Notes: generated from the letters alone by a model not told the origin. Counted from the first letter of the stretch, positions 20,077 through 29,711 are shown. The stretch: DNA of 64,000 bases from Bifidobacterium choloepi (GCF_010667615.1 NZ_VYSG01000001.1:124001-188000), one strand, 5' to 3'. Translations and numbers: made by a program.

Positions 20077-20703
20077 ATGACCGGGCCGATTACCGACATC
20101 GTCTTCGACTTCTGCGGCGTCCTCGTCGACTGGCAGTGCCGCGCGGCGCTCGAGGGACGCTATCCCGACGATCTCGTGGAACGGATTTGCGCCGACGACG
20201 ATCCGCTCGGCTTCTTTCGCTACGAGGACGACATGGACGGCGGCGCGCTGCTCGCCGACGTGCTGCCGGTCGTCGCGGCCGAGCAGGGCGACGGCATCGC
20301 CGACATCTTCCGCGACTACATCGAGCGCTACGGTGACGCGCTCCCCCGGCTCGTGCCGGGCATGGAGAACCTGCTCGCCGATCTCGACGGCGCCGGTTAC
20401 CGGCTGTGGGGCCTGACGAACTGGTCGTGCGAGACGTTCCACTTCGCCTTCGAGAAGTTTCCGCAGCTCGAGCGGTACCTCGGCGGCACCGTCGTCTCTG
20501 GCGTCGAGAAGAAACGCAAGCCGAACGCCGACATCTACCGTCTCGCCGAGGAACGGTTCTCGCTCGATCCGGCCGCCACCGTCTTTCTCGACGACACGGC
20601 GAAGAACGTCGACGGCGCGATTGCGGCCGGCTGGCACGGACTGAAATTCACGGATGCCGACCAGGCACGCCGGAACCTTGCCGAGTTGGGCGTGAGGATC
20701 TAG
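20077..20703 (+). CDS. HAD-superfamily phosphatase (HAD-IA, YihX-like)
   Basis: The protein has 208 residues. Motif I is VFDFCGVLVDW, with the nucleophile Asp but Cys where many HADs have the second Asp; relatives in this subgroup often have Gly there. Motif II is LTNWS, motif III K (KKRKPNADIY) and motif IV VFLDDTAKNVDGA. These fit a small sugar-phosphate or haloacid-type hydrolase of unknown substrate. The start follows a weak purine run (GAGAAAG). It lies between flavodoxin and lysR on the plus strand. Confidence 0.88.
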   Translation: MTGPITDIVFDFCGVLVDWQCRAALEGRYPDDLVERICADDDPLGFFRYEDDMDGGALLADVLPVVAAEQGDGIADIFRDYIERYGDALPRLVPGMENLLADLDGAGYRLWGLTNWSCETFHFAFEKFPQLERYLGGTVVSGVEKKRKPNADIYRLAEERFSLDPAATVFLDDTAKNVDGAIAAGWHGLKFTDADQARRNLAELGVRI

Positions 20704-20830
20704 GAACCTCGCACTTTTCGCCGGGAATGCGCCTTTTCTCGCCGAATTTCCTCCTGTCCGGGCAAAAGCGCGCGGGCTTCTCATATTTCAAAATGGCTCT
20801 CTTGCGAAGGCCTTCCACGGCCGTATCTTG

Positions 20831-20882
20831 GGTATAAATCGATTCTGCCGGAAGAATCGTTCCGATAAATTTTACTTATACC
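20831..20882 (+). promoter_or_regulatory. Nested inverted repeats upstream of the LysR gene
   Basis: An outer pair GGTATAA (20831) and TTATACC (20876) encloses an inner pair CGATTCT (20840) and AGAATCG (20853). They end 16 nt before the LysR start, where LysR proteins usually bind to autoregulate. Confidence 0.5.
20854..20863 (-). repeat. Intergenic motif GGAACGATTC (minus orientation)
   Basis: An exact copy in reverse orientation, overlapping the inner inverted repeat upstream of the LysR gene. Here it might be part of the operator and not an independent element. Confidence 0.4.
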
Positions 20883-20898
20883 GAGAAGGAAGCCGGAG

Positions 20899-21822
20899 AT
20901 GACGCTGCTGCAGCTCAAGTACATTGTCAAGATCGTGGAGTGCGGCTCGATGAACGAGGCGTCCCACGAGCTCTATGTCTCCCAGCCGGCGCTGAGCTCG
21001 TCGGTCAAGGAACTCGAGAACGAGCTCGGCATCGAGATCTTCAAGCGCTCGTCGCAGGGCATCGCGCTGACGGTCGACGGCGCAGAGTTCCTCACGTACG
21101 CCCGCCAGGTGCTCGACCAGGCGGCGCTGCTCGAGGAACGCTACAAGCACACGAAACCGCGCAAGCAGCTGTGCACCGTCTCGACGCAGCACTACATGTT
21201 CGCCGTCGAGGCGTTCGTCGACATGATCGAGTCGCTCGACTCCGACGAATACGAGTTCACGATCCGCGAGACGCGCACGAAGGACATCATCAACTCGGTC
21301 GCCAACATGCGCAGCGATGTCGGCATCCTCTACCTGTCCGACTTCAACCGCAACGTCATCACGAAGCTGCTGCGCGAGAAGCACCTCGAGTTCCATCCGC
21401 TGTTCCGCGCGCCGCTGCACGTCTTCATCTCGCGGACGAACCCGCTCGCCGGCAAGGACGTCGTGACGATGGAGGACCTGAAGCCCTACCCGTTCATCCA
21501 GTACGAGCAGGGCGAGGACGGCAGCTTCTTCTTCGCCGAGGAGGCCGTCTGGCCCGACTACTCTCCCAAGCAGATCAACGTGACCGACCGCGCGACGATC
21601 CTCAACTACATCATCGGTCTCAACGGCTACACGGTGTGCACCGGCATCGACAACGGCGACCTCAACAACGAGAAGATCGTGACGGTGCCGCTGGAAACCG
21701 ACGAGACAATGCTCGTCGGCTGGATCACGAACGAGCGCGCGAGACTGTCGCGCGCCGCCGAGATCTATCTCGACAAGCTGCGCGACGTCGTCGAGCGGCA
21801 GGGCTACCGCATCATCTCCTGA
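20899..21822 (+). CDS. LysR-family transcriptional regulator
   Basis: The protein has 307 residues. The N-terminal winged HTH is LLQLKYIVKIVECGSMNEASHELYVSQPALSSSVKELENELGIEIFKR, followed by a substrate-binding domain from about residue 90. A paired Cys switch like that of OxyR is not evident. ATG at 20899 has AAGGAA 7 nt upstream. The gene ends a single base from the stop of convergent pyrE. The target is unknown; its own promoter carries inverted repeats. Upstream genes are flavodoxin and a HAD phosphatase. Confidence 0.92.
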   Translation: MTLLQLKYIVKIVECGSMNEASHELYVSQPALSSSVKELENELGIEIFKRSSQGIALTVDGAEFLTYARQVLDQAALLEERYKHTKPRKQLCTVSTQHYMFAVEAFVDMIESLDSDEYEFTIRETRTKDIINSVANMRSDVGILYLSDFNRNVITKLLREKHLEFHPLFRAPLHVFISRTNPLAGKDVVTMEDLKPYPFIQYEQGEDGSFFFAEEAVWPDYSPKQINVTDRATILNYIIGLNGYTVCTGIDNGDLNNEKIVTVPLETDETMLVGWITNERARLSRAAEIYLDKLRDVVERQGYRIIS

Positions 21823-21823
21823 C

Positions 21824-22558
21824 TCAGGCGCCGTACCGTTCGAGGTAGGCCTCGGCGGCATCGGCGATCTCGTCGCCGACATACGGCTGGCCGTCCGCCC
21901 CGCACAGCACGCGGCCGGCGGCGAACAGCTCGAGGACGTTGGCGATGGCGAACACCGGGAAGCCGAACTCGTCCTCGACGGCGGCGACGGCCGAGCGGTC
22001 CGAATCGCCGGTCTTCTCCATGCGGTCGACGCTCAGGACCAGCCCGACAATGTCGACGTCGGCCTCGGCCTTGAGCTTCGGGACGACCTCGCGCACGGCG
22101 GTGCCGGCCGTCATGACGTCGTCGACGAGCAGCACCTTCATGCCGTCCGTCAGCGGCGTGCCGACGAACATGCCGCCGTCGCCATGGTCCTTGCGTTCCT
22201 TGCGGTCGAACGTGTAGCCGACCGTCATCGGCGGCACGGCCGGCTTGCCGGCCGCCGCCGGACGGCCGTTCGCCATCGCGATCGCCGTCGAGACGCACAG
22301 CGGAATGCCCTTGTATGCCGGCCCGAACACCGTGCCGATGTCGGCCGGCAGTCGCCCGGCGGCGATTTCGGCGCGGATCTTTTCGGCGTAGAACTGGCCG
22401 AGCCGGGCGACCTTGGCGCCGTCGTCGAACGCGCCGGCGTTGATGAAGTACGGCGACTGGCGTCCGGATTTCAACGTGAACTGGCCGAATTTCAGGGCGC
22501 CGGATTCCAGCAGGAACTTCGTGAAGCGCCGGTCGATGTCGGTGGTGTGGTCGGTCAT
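21824..22558 (-). CDS. pyrE: Orotate phosphoribosyltransferase
   Basis: The protein has 244 residues. [23 protein letters not shown] is the family N-terminus, and [18 protein letters not shown] is the PRPP-binding loop. It makes OMP from orotate and PRPP, step five of pyrimidine synthesis. The start ATG at 22558 has GGGGGAG upstream. It is the last gene of the pyr operon, 128 nt after pyrD, and meets the LysR gene tail to tail with one base between stops. No intergenic terminator is possible there. Confidence 0.96.
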   Translation of the reverse strand: MTDHTTDIDRRFTKFLLESGALKFGQFTLKSGRQSPYFINAGAFDDGAKVARLGQFYAEKIRAEIAAGRLPADIGTVFGPAYKGIPLCVSTAIAMANGRPAAAGKPAVPPMTVGYTFDRKERKDHGDGGMFVGTPLTDGMKVLLVDDVMTAGTAVREVVPKLKAEADVDIVGLVLSVDRMEKTGDSDRSAVAAVEDEFGFPVFAIANVLELFAAGRVLCGADGQPYVGDEIADAAEAYLERYGA

Positions 22559-22686
22559 CTCGTCTCCCCCTGTCCGTGATGCGGGAACATGGTCGTGATA
22601 CTGGTCTTGGTGGTCGTGGCGGTCGTGATGCCAGGCGGCGATGGTCGCGGTCAGCATGGTGGCTCCTTGGCGTGGTCCGGGCGCCG

Positions 22687-23676
22687 TCAGCGCCAGGTGT
22701 CGCCCTTGGCGAGCTTCTCGGCGAGTTCGGGGCGGGCGTCCAGCAGTTCCTCGAGCTCGAGCGCCACGCGCAGCGGCGCCGTCGGGTCGACGAGCGCGGC
22801 ACCGCCGACCTCGACGGCGTTGGCGCCGGCGTACAGGTATTCGAGCGCCTTCTCGCCCGAGTCGATGCCGCCGATGCCAATGAGCGGAATGTCCGGCAGC
22901 GCCTGTCGCACTTTCCACACGCAGGCCAGGCCGATCGGGAAGATCGCCGGGCCGGAAACGCCGCCGGTGACGTTGCCGATGATCGGCTCGCCGGTGCGGA
23001 TGTCGATGCGCATGCCGACAAGCGTGTTGATCAGGCTCAGCGCGTCGGCGCCGGCCTCGGCGGCGGCGCGCGCGATCGCCGCGATGTCGGTGACGTTCGG
23101 CGACAGCTTGACGATCATCGGCTTGTCGGTGAGCTTGCGCAGCCGTCCGATGCAGCGGGACAGCGCGACCGGGTCGGTACCGACGGCCATGCCGCCGGCG
23201 GAGACGTTCGGGCAGCTCACGTTGATCTCGAGCATGTCGGCCGGCGAGTCGGCGAGCTTGGCGACGACGTCGGCGTAGTCGTCGTCGCTGTGGCCGGCGA
23301 CGTTCGTGACGACAGTCGCGCCGAGTTCCTTGAGCTTGGGCAGCTCGTCGACGAGATAGTGGTCGACGCCGGGATTCTGCAGGCCGACGGCGTTGACGGT
23401 ACCGGCCGGCGACTCGGCGGTGCGCACGCCGGGATTGCCGTCCCACGGCACCGGCGAGACGCCCTTCGTCGTGATGGCGCCCATCTGCGAGACGTCGTAG
23501 AAATGCCGGCAGGCGGCGAGCTGGAACGTGCCGGAGGCGGTGCCGACCGGATTCTTCCACGGCACGCCGGCGACGACGGTCGGGTGTTTCCATTCGTGGT
23601 CGCCGTAGAGCGTGGTGCCGGCGTCGTCGGCCGCGTGTTCGAGTTCGTCGACGGTGGCGTCGTATTGATTGTTCAT
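22687..23676 (-). CDS. pyrD: Dihydroorotate dehydrogenase, class 1B catalytic subunit
   Basis: The protein has 329 residues and is FMN-dependent. [31 protein letters not shown] is the N-terminal FMN region, [11 protein letters not shown] carries the catalytic Cys of class 1 enzymes, and [21 protein letters not shown] is the FMN phosphate site. Adjacent pyrK shows it is the NAD-linked 1B heterotetramer type. MNNQYDA at 23676 is chosen over the upstream frame start because AGGAGAGGA precedes it by 9 nt. Confidence 0.95.
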   Translation of the reverse strand: MNNQYDATVDELEHAADDAGTTLYGDHEWKHPTVVAGVPWKNPVGTASGTFQLAACRHFYDVSQMGAITTKGVSPVPWDGNPGVRTAESPAGTVNAVGLQNPGVDHYLVDELPKLKELGATVVTNVAGHSDDDYADVVAKLADSPADMLEINVSCPNVSAGGMAVGTDPVALSRCIGRLRKLTDKPMIVKLSPNVTDIAAIARAAAEAGADALSLINTLVGMRIDIRTGEPIIGNVTGGVSGPAIFPIGLACVWKVRQALPDIPLIGIGGIDSGEKALEYLYAGANAVEVGGAALVDPTAPLRVALELEELLDARPELAEKLAKGDTWR

Positions 23677-23749
23677 CGGGGGTTGTCCTCTCCTGTTGTC
23701 GTCTTGCCGTTCGTCTTGTGGCCGGTTCGCCATCCGGGTGCTGTTCGTG

Positions 23750-24580
23750 TCAGTCGGTCCAGCCGAGCTGGGTACCGGTGAAGACCGGGCCGTCGGAGCA
23801 CACCTTGAGCCGGCCGATGGCCGTGTCGATCGTGCACACGACGCAAGTGCCGTAGCCGCATCCCATGCGCTGCTCCATGCTGAACTGCGTGGCGAAGCCG
23901 TGGCGCGCCGCCCACTGGGCGACGGCCTTCATCATCGGCAGCGGACCGCAGCTGAGGATCTCGAAGCGGCGACCGTTCTCGTCGGTGCCGCCGTCGAACA
24001 TGCCGTCGGCGGCGAGCCGCTCGAGGACGGTGACAACGTTGCCGTCGGTCTCGTCGATCGAATGGACGCCGATGCCGAACTGTGTGAAGAATTCGTCGGC
24101 GAAATGAACGTCGCGATAGCCGAGCACGGCGGTGACGGCCGCGTCGTCGCGCGCGGCGAGCTTCTGGGCGGCGTTGATCAGCGGCGGCACGCCAAGACCG
24201 CCGCCGACGAGCAGGTAGTGCGACGGCCGCTCGAGCCGGAACGGTCTGCCGAGCGGACCGAGGACATCGACATGGTCGCCGGCGCGCAGCCGCGCGAATT
24301 CGCGGGTGCCCTCGCCGACGACGGCGAAGACGACGGAGACGAGGTCGCCGTCGACGTCGGCGACGCCGAACGGGCGGGGCATGATGTGCAGCGGGTTGCC
24401 GGCGTACAGGTTCACGAATTGCGCCGGCCTCGCGTTCTGCGCGATGTAGGTGTCGCGGAACGTCAGCCGGTGGACGGCGTCGGCGAGCTGCCGGTGGTCG
24501 ACGACCTCGACGGTGCGGCGGCCCGGCTGGAATCCGGCGGCCTTCGCCTCGGCGACGGTCGGCGTGAACGGTGCGGTCAT
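23750..24580 (-). CDS. pyrK: Dihydroorotate dehydrogenase electron transfer subunit
   Basis: The protein has 276 residues. RPAQFVNLYAG and MPRPFGVADVDGD form the FAD domain, LVGGGLGVPPL the NAD site, and near the C-terminus CGYGTCVVCTIDT with a later Cys (LKVCSDGPVF) supplies the four ligands of a 2Fe-2S cluster. It passes electrons from PyrD to NAD+. ATG at 24580 begins MTAPFTPTVAEAK. The frame stays open far upstream only because of GC bias. It lies 73 nt before pyrD. Confidence 0.95.
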   Translation of the reverse strand: MTAPFTPTVAEAKAAGFQPGRRTVEVVDHRQLADAVHRLTFRDTYIAQNARPAQFVNLYAGNPLHIMPRPFGVADVDGDLVSVVFAVVGEGTREFARLRAGDHVDVLGPLGRPFRLERPSHYLLVGGGLGVPPLINAAQKLAARDDAAVTAVLGYRDVHFADEFFTQFGIGVHSIDETDGNVVTVLERLAADGMFDGGTDENGRRFEILSCGPLPMMKAVAQWAARHGFATQFSMEQRMGCGYGTCVVCTIDTAIGRLKVCSDGPVFTGTQLGWTD

Positions 24581-24649
24581 GGTCTCTCTTCTTCCTGGTT
24601 GTGCTGTGCTGTTCGGTTCGTGGATGCTGGCGGGCGGGTCCTGGCCGCG

Positions 24650-24659
24650 GGAACGATTC
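24650..24659 (+). repeat. Intergenic motif GGAACGATTC
   Basis: An exact copy in the 125-nt gap between pyrF and pyrK, inside an operon and not at its start. The flanks are CGCG on both sides. Confidence 0.4.
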
Positions 24660-24705
24660 GCGCGGGCGAAGTCCGGCGGCGCGAATCGCGCCGACGTGGC
24701 GATAT

Positions 24706-25701
24706 TTACGGCATGACGGCGCGCAGGTCGTCGCGCATGGCCTTGGCCGCGAGGCGTGCCGACGTGATGACGGCGTCGAGGGCGTCGTCGACAGTGGCGG
24801 ACGAGTCGTCGCCGAGCAGCTCGTCGGCGTGATCGCTCGTCGTCCAGGCGCCGATGATGCCGCGCGACGAGTTGACGACGATGCCGGAACCGTCGCGGTC
24901 GAACATGCCGGCGACGTCGGCGGCCGTGCCACCCTGGGCGCCGTAGCCCGGCACGAGGAAGAACGTGTGCGGCATGCGTGCGCGCAGCGCGCGGCCCTCG
25001 TCGCGGTGCGTGGCGCCGACGACGGCGCCGATGCGCGAGTAGCCGTACCGGCCCGCCGAGCCGGCGCCCCACTGCTCGACGAGGTCGGCAATCTTCTCGT
25101 AGACACGTTCGCCGCCGGCGAGTTCGAGTTCCTGGACCTGGGAGCCGGACGGGTTCGACGTGCGCACGAGCGCGAAGAGGTCCTTGTCGCGGTCGGTCGC
25201 GGCGGCGAGGAACGGCTCGATGCCGTCGGAGCCGAGGTACGGGTTGACGGTGACGGCGTCCTCGTGCCACTGGTCGTCGGTCAGGTGGGCGGCGTAGGCC
25301 GTGGCGGTCGAGCCGATGTCGCCGCGCTTGATGTCGCCGATGACGTAGAGGCCGCGCTGCTGCGCGTATTCGCAGGTCATCGCGTAGGCGTCGAGGCCGG
25401 CCGGGCCGAGCGCCTCGTACATCGCGATCTGCGGCTTGACGGCCGGGACGATATCGGCGACGGCGTCGATGACGGCGCGGTTGAATTCGAAGTAGGCGGC
25501 GGCGTTGCCGGTAGCGACGACCTCGGTGGCCTCGGCGACGGCGTCCGGGTCGACGTCGCTGCCGGCGAGGCTGTCGAGTTCGGCCTGCGCCTCGGCCGTG
25601 AACGCCGTCATGAGCTGCGGCGGCACGACCTGTTCGGTCGGGTCGAGTCCGACGACCGACGGGTTCTGCTTTTCGTCGATGAGTTCGATGAGTCTGTCCA
25701 T
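24706..25701 (-). CDS. pyrF: Orotidine 5'-phosphate decarboxylase (type 2)
   Basis: The protein has 331 residues, the longer type-2 form found in actinobacteria and mycobacteria. AVKPQIAMYEALGPAGL, then the catalytic YVIGDIKRGDIGSTA, and FFLVPGYGAQGG with VVNSSRGIIGAW for phosphate binding. It converts OMP to UMP. The ATG has AAAGGA about 9 nt upstream, and pyrC ends 27 nt before it, so the two are cotranscribed. Confidence 0.95.
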   Translation of the reverse strand: MDRLIELIDEKQNPSVVGLDPTEQVVPPQLMTAFTAEAQAELDSLAGSDVDPDAVAEATEVVATGNAAAYFEFNRAVIDAVADIVPAVKPQIAMYEALGPAGLDAYAMTCEYAQQRGLYVIGDIKRGDIGSTATAYAAHLTDDQWHEDAVTVNPYLGSDGIEPFLAAATDRDKDLFALVRTSNPSGSQVQELELAGGERVYEKIADLVEQWGAGSAGRYGYSRIGAVVGATHRDEGRALRARMPHTFFLVPGYGAQGGTAADVAGMFDRDGSGIVVNSSRGIIGAWTTSDHADELLGDDSSATVDDALDAVITSARLAAKAMRDDLRAVMP

Positions 25702-25728
25702 CGTGGTGTCCTTTCCTTCGCGTCGTCT

Positions 25729-27162
25729 CTAGTTGTTCAGCGCGGCGAACTGGCCGCCGACGATCGTCGCCTTCGCGCGGCCGGTGACGTTCCAGCCGTC
25801 GAATGGCGTGTTGCGCGCCTTCGACTTGAAATCGTCGGCGCGGATGGTCCACTGTTCGGCGGTGTCGAGGATGACGAGGTCGGCGAGATCGGGGCTGGCG
25901 AGCCTGCCGAGGTCGAGGACGCGGCGGCCGTTCGCGCCGGCGTGGCCGTCGTCCTGCAGGTCGATGGCGGTCGTGAGGTTCAGCGCCGGATGGCCCATCA
26001 TCGCGGCCGGCGCGACGCCCATCAGTTCGATGAGCCGTGCGTCGGAGACGATGCCGCCGTCGACGAGCGTCTTGTGGCAGACGCCGTAGGCGCATTCGAG
26101 GCCGATGATGCCGTTGGGCGCGTCGAGGAAGCCGAGCTGCTTTTCCCCGAGCGTGTGCGGCGCGTGGTCGGTGGCGATCATGTCGACGGTGCCGTCGGCG
26201 ATCGCGGCGAGGACGGCGTCCCGGTCGGCCGCCGACCTGAGCGGCGGGTTCATCTTCGCCATCGTGCCATAGCGCAGCAGGTCCTCGTCGCACAGCGCAA
26301 TGTAGTGCGGCGCCGTCTCGCAGGTGACCGGCAGCCCCTCGGCCTTGGCGGCGCGAATGGCGTCGAACGCGATGGCCGTCGAGACATGCTGGAAGTGGAC
26401 GTGCACGCCGGTCTCGCGGACCAGCTCGATGTCGCGGGCGACGACGGCGAGCTCCGTCTCCTCCGGAATGCCGGGCACGCCGAGACGGTCCGCGACCGGG
26501 CCGGCGTTGACGGCGCCGGTCTCGTGGTGTTCGCAGTGCTCGATGAGATAGAGGCCGGTCTTGCGGCAATTGTCGAGGACCTCGCGCAGCACGGCGCCGG
26601 ACGGGACGGCCGAGCCGTCGTCGCTGACGGCCGTCACCGGATGGGCGAGCTGGGCGGCGTCCTTGTGTTCCTCGTCGACGCCACGCACGTACCATCCCCA
26701 GCGTTCCGGATCGGAGGCGACGGCGCCGGCCCTCCCCTTCGTTGCCGCCACGCACAGGTCGTAGCGCACCGGCAGCGTCACGTCGTGGATGGCCTCGTAG
26801 TGCTGCAGGTAGTCGATGACGGTGCGGCATCCGGACTCGAGGACCTCGGCGGCGCCGAGCTCGTCGGGCAGCACCGGTTCGCCGTCGATCGCCGGCACCG
26901 TGTTCGGCATGATCAGCACGCTCGTGTAGCCGCCGGCAGCCGCCGCGCGACAGCCGGTGATCATCGTCTCCTTGGCCGTCTGGCCCGGATCGCGGAAATG
27001 GACGTGCGGGTCGGCGAAGCCGGGGGCGACGGTCAGTCTCGACGCGTCGACGTCGGGCGCGTCGACGCCGCGGCCGAACACCGGGCTGCCAGTCGTCGGC
27101 ACGACGAGGTCGATGTGTTCGCCGGTATCCCAGACGCGGATGTCGCGCAGCGTCACGGCCAT
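25729..27162 (-). CDS. pyrC: Dihydroorotase (class I, multifunctional type)
   Basis: The protein has 477 residues. GFADPHVHFRDPGQTAKE carries the metal-binding HxH, further ligands are in IEHCEHH and HFQHVSTA, and MIATDHAPHTLGEK provides the catalytic Asp. It cyclises carbamoyl aspartate. ATG at 27162 overlaps the pyrI stop (TGATG), so translation is coupled. The frame is open beyond this in pyrI but belongs to another frame. Confidence 0.95.
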   Translation of the reverse strand: MAVTLRDIRVWDTGEHIDLVVPTTGSPVFGRGVDAPDVDASRLTVAPGFADPHVHFRDPGQTAKETMITGCRAAAAGGYTSVLIMPNTVPAIDGEPVLPDELGAAEVLESGCRTVIDYLQHYEAIHDVTLPVRYDLCVAATKGRAGAVASDPERWGWYVRGVDEEHKDAAQLAHPVTAVSDDGSAVPSGAVLREVLDNCRKTGLYLIEHCEHHETGAVNAGPVADRLGVPGIPEETELAVVARDIELVRETGVHVHFQHVSTAIAFDAIRAAKAEGLPVTCETAPHYIALCDEDLLRYGTMAKMNPPLRSAADRDAVLAAIADGTVDMIATDHAPHTLGEKQLGFLDAPNGIIGLECAYGVCHKTLVDGGIVSDARLIELMGVAPAAMMGHPALNLTTAIDLQDDGHAGANGRRVLDLGRLASPDLADLVILDTAEQWTIRADDFKSKARNTPFDGWNVTGRAKATIVGGQFAALNN

Positions 27163-27590
27163 CAGAACTTCGCCTCCTCGTCGCAGTAGTCGCAGCGGTA
27201 TTCGGGCTTGCCGTTCCCGCCGTCGTCGACGAGATGGAACAGCTGGTCGATGCCGCGTTCCGTCGTCGTCACGCAGCGCGGGTTGACGCAGCGGATGATG
27301 TTGACGACACGGTGCGGCAGCTTCGGATGCTTCTTGGCGACGATGACGCCGCCCTCGACGACGTCGACGGTCGCCTGCCGGGCGATCAGGCCGAGCGCCT
27401 CGAGATCGACATGATTCTCCCCCTCGATCTTGATGATGTCCTTCGTGCCGTACTGCTGCGAATCGGCGTTCATGATGAGCGCCAGCTTCGTCGCCGCCGG
27501 GTCGATGTGCAGGTAGTGCAGCACCTTGAGCGCCGTGCCGGCCGGCACGTGGTCGATGATGATGCCGTTCTGGATACTGGTGACTTCCAT
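27162..27590 (-). CDS. pyrI: Aspartate carbamoyltransferase regulatory subunit
   Basis: The protein has 142 residues. The N-terminal allosteric domain begins MEVTSIQNGIIIDHVPAG, and the C-terminal zinc domain has CVNPRC and CDYC. It binds nucleotide effectors and pairs with PyrB. ATG at 27590 has GGAGGAG 8 nt upstream; a GTG at 27599 overlapping the pyrB stop is a weaker choice. PyrI is unusual among actinobacteria generally, but is known next to pyrB in bifidobacteria. Confidence 0.95.
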   Translation of the reverse strand: MEVTSIQNGIIIDHVPAGTALKVLHYLHIDPAATKLALIMNADSQQYGTKDIIKIEGENHVDLEALGLIARQATVDVVEGGVIVAKKHPKLPHRVVNIIRCVNPRCVTTTERGIDQLFHLVDDGGNGKPEYRCDYCDEEAKF

Positions 27591-27595
27591 CCTGT

Positions 27596-28630
27596 TCACT
27601 CCTCCGTGTCGTCGTGATCGTCGTTGCCGTCATCGCCGAGCGGCTCGTAGCCGGGCAGCTCATCGCCGAGGACGGAGCTCTCGAGCGCCATCCTCATCAG
27701 CATGCCGTTGCGCACCTGCTGGAAATAGGCGGCGCGCGGATCGTCGTCGACGTCGACGGCGATCTCGTTGACGCGCGGCAGCGGATGCAGGACGGCCATG
27801 TCCGGCCGGGCGTGCGACAGCTTGGCCTCGTCGAGGATGTAGGTGTCGCGCAGGCGCAGGTAGTCGTCCTCGTTGAAGAATCGTTCCTTCTGGACGCGGG
27901 TCATGTACAGCACGTCGAGCTGGCCGATGACGGCAGCCAGGTCGGTCGTCTCCTCGTACGAGCATGTCGGCGACGCCTCGATCCGGTTGACGACGTAGCG
28001 CGGCGTCCTGAGTTCTTCCGGCGAGATCAGCACGAACCGGATGTTGCCGAAGCGGCACAGCGTCTCGATCAGCGAGTGGACGGTGCGGCCGAACGTCAGG
28101 TCGCCGCACAGTCCGACCGTCAGGTTCGTCAGCCTGCCGAAGCGCTGGTCGATCGTCGCCAGGTCGGCGAGCGTCTGCGTCGGATGCATGTGGCCGCCGT
28201 CGCCGGCGTTGATGACCGGCACGCGGTCGCCGGTCGCCGCGTTGACGGCGGCACGGGACGCGACGAGTGCGGCGCCTTCCTTCGGGTGACGCAACGCAAT
28301 GCAGTCGGCGTAGGTCGAGACGGTCTTGATCGTGTCGGCGATCGACTCGCCCTTCGAGACGCTGGCGAGCTGGGCGCCGGCGAAGCCGATGACCTGGCCG
28401 CCCAGGCGCAGCATCGCCGTCTCGAAGCTCAGCCGCGTGCGCGTGCTCGGCTCATAAAACAAAGTGGCGAGCACCCTGCCTTCGCAGGTGCGCGCCACTT
28501 GACGACGATGAGATTCGATATACCGTGCCTTGTTCAGCAACTCGTTGATCTGTGGTACCGACAACGTATCCAGTGTGATGACGCTGTCGCCGACCATGCT
28601 GGCCGTTGCGTCTGCGGATGGTTGGTTCAC
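27596..28630 (-). CDS. pyrB: Aspartate carbamoyltransferase catalytic subunit
   Basis: The protein has 344 residues with a GTG start at 28630, picked because GGAGGGG lies 5-6 nt upstream; ATG at 28597 is the alternative. FYEPSTRTRLSFETAMLRLGG is the carbamoyl phosphate site, HPTQTLADL and HPLPRVNEI complete the active site. It carries out the first committed step and opens the operon pyrB-I-C-F-K-D-E. A long acidic tail (GDDGNDDHDDTEE) ends the protein. No PyrR gene or attenuator was recognised in the 241-nt upstream gap. Confidence 0.95.
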   Translation of the reverse strand: MNQPSADATASMVGDSVITLDTLSVPQINELLNKARYIESHRRQVARTCEGRVLATLFYEPSTRTRLSFETAMLRLGGQVIGFAGAQLASVSKGESIADTIKTVSTYADCIALRHPKEGAALVASRAAVNAATGDRVPVINAGDGGHMHPTQTLADLATIDQRFGRLTNLTVGLCGDLTFGRTVHSLIETLCRFGNIRFVLISPEELRTPRYVVNRIEASPTCSYEETTDLAAVIGQLDVLYMTRVQKERFFNEDDYLRLRDTYILDEAKLSHARPDMAVLHPLPRVNEIAVDVDDDPRAAYFQQVRNGMLMRMALESSVLGDELPGYEPLGDDGNDDHDDTEE

Positions 28631-28871
28631 CGCTCGCCCCTCCTGATTGTCACGCTCATGGCGGCCACGTTTCGCGACCCCCGCCACTATAGGCGACAAT
28701 GTCCGGCGAGGTCGGCCCGCGTCCATTTCCGCGCACAATTTCTTCACGTTCGCATTTCTCCATCCTCTGGCGTGGCTGTCGGTTGTATACCGATCGGAGA
28801 TGATCTGTCACTGCACTGTAGGCGCGTGGCACGCTAGAAGGTGAGATGGATTCCGGAAAGATAGTGATGAA

Positions 28872-29705
28872 CTACTGAACCAACAGCTCTTCTTCGGGAA
28901 TACCCCGCATCCACAGATCCAGATATCGGAAAAGTTGGTCGTCGGGATGATGTCGCTTCATATTGCATATCGGCTCCTCTAGATCCCCCAATGTCACTAC
29001 CTCGCCGAAGAGTGTCGCGGGATGTGTGCCATCAACGTTCCAGTAATCTTTCGGTATCGTCTTGACGTAGTGAGGTTGTTGCGTCGTGGTGTCAATCCCA
29101 TCGCAGTACAGATCACGGTTACAACGAGCATCCAGGGCGCACCCAAGCGTGCAGATCAGTTGCAAATCGGCTAAGGCTCCGGTGAGATCCAGAGAGCCTG
29201 AACCATTAATCGGCTCCACCTCTTTTCGCGCCAGGGCGTGTAACGCTGTGGCTTCTAGCATGTGCTCCTTGTCGCAGGTCTCTCCGCTACGCAGTTGAGA
29301 GAAAATGATTTTGCTGAGGTAATCAGTCCTCTCAAAACGTGGTAAATCGGCATAGGATTGATTCGGCTGCCAGCACTGTATCTCCTTCTTAACGAAGTCA
29401 AAGGGACAGATGACATAGTGAAGCAGAATGGTCACAGCCGTCTTTCGATCACCAGTCAGCCATAGCAGCAGGAGCATCTCAACCGCTTCGACAAAGGCTG
29501 CCGGGCAATCTTCGATAACTGTCAGCCAGACGATGCCCTTGATGGATGCAGACCGATAATAGTCGAGAACCTTCATTGGCATGCGGCGAGAATGATGGCA
29601 GTCCTTCATCAGCTCCACGTATTGATCCAGAATGGCACGCCTACTCCACCACTGCTGTCCCGGTAGTTCCGTTATGCCAGCCTGCGTCCACGATGAAGCG
29701 ATCAT
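28872..29705 (-). CDS. Unknown protein, partner of the GIY-YIG nuclease gene
   Basis: The protein has 277 residues and was not recognised. It is predicted helical with a hydrophobic stretch (AVEMLLLLWLTGDRKTAVTILLHYVICPF) that looks like buried helices more than a membrane anchor. GC is around 45-53%, well below the backbone. It starts 6 nt after the nuclease stop, so the two are surely cotranscribed. Its C-terminus, LDLWMRGIPEEELLVQ, nearly repeats that of the 247-residue protein at 34930. The start is uncertain: GGAG lies 14 nt upstream of ATG 29705, and internal Met codons exist. Confidence 0.6.
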   Translation of the reverse strand: MIASSWTQAGITELPGQQWWSRRAILDQYVELMKDCHHSRRMPMKVLDYYRSASIKGIVWLTVIEDCPAAFVEAVEMLLLLWLTGDRKTAVTILLHYVICPFDFVKKEIQCWQPNQSYADLPRFERTDYLSKIIFSQLRSGETCDKEHMLEATALHALARKEVEPINGSGSLDLTGALADLQLICTLGCALDARCNRDLYCDGIDTTTQQPHYVKTIPKDYWNVDGTHPATLFGEVVTLGDLEEPICNMKRHHPDDQLFRYLDLWMRGIPEEELLVQ

Positions 29706-29711
29706 ATGAAA

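Noticed and set aside
20899-21822. The LysR gene as oxyR because ahpCF is nearby.
   Set aside because: It is separated from ahpC by two plus-strand genes, and no OxyR-like Cys pair was visible; left as a LysR of unknown target.
23750-26830. One long minus-strand frame suggesting a fusion of pyrK with upstream sequence.
   Set aside because: Only the last 276 residues are PyrK; the rest is Arg-rich out-of-frame reading of pyrF and pyrC.
24571-27189. An 872-residue plus-strand frame opposite pyrF and pyrC.
   Set aside because: Shadow of the pyr operon; composition and lack of motifs as for the other long antisense frames.
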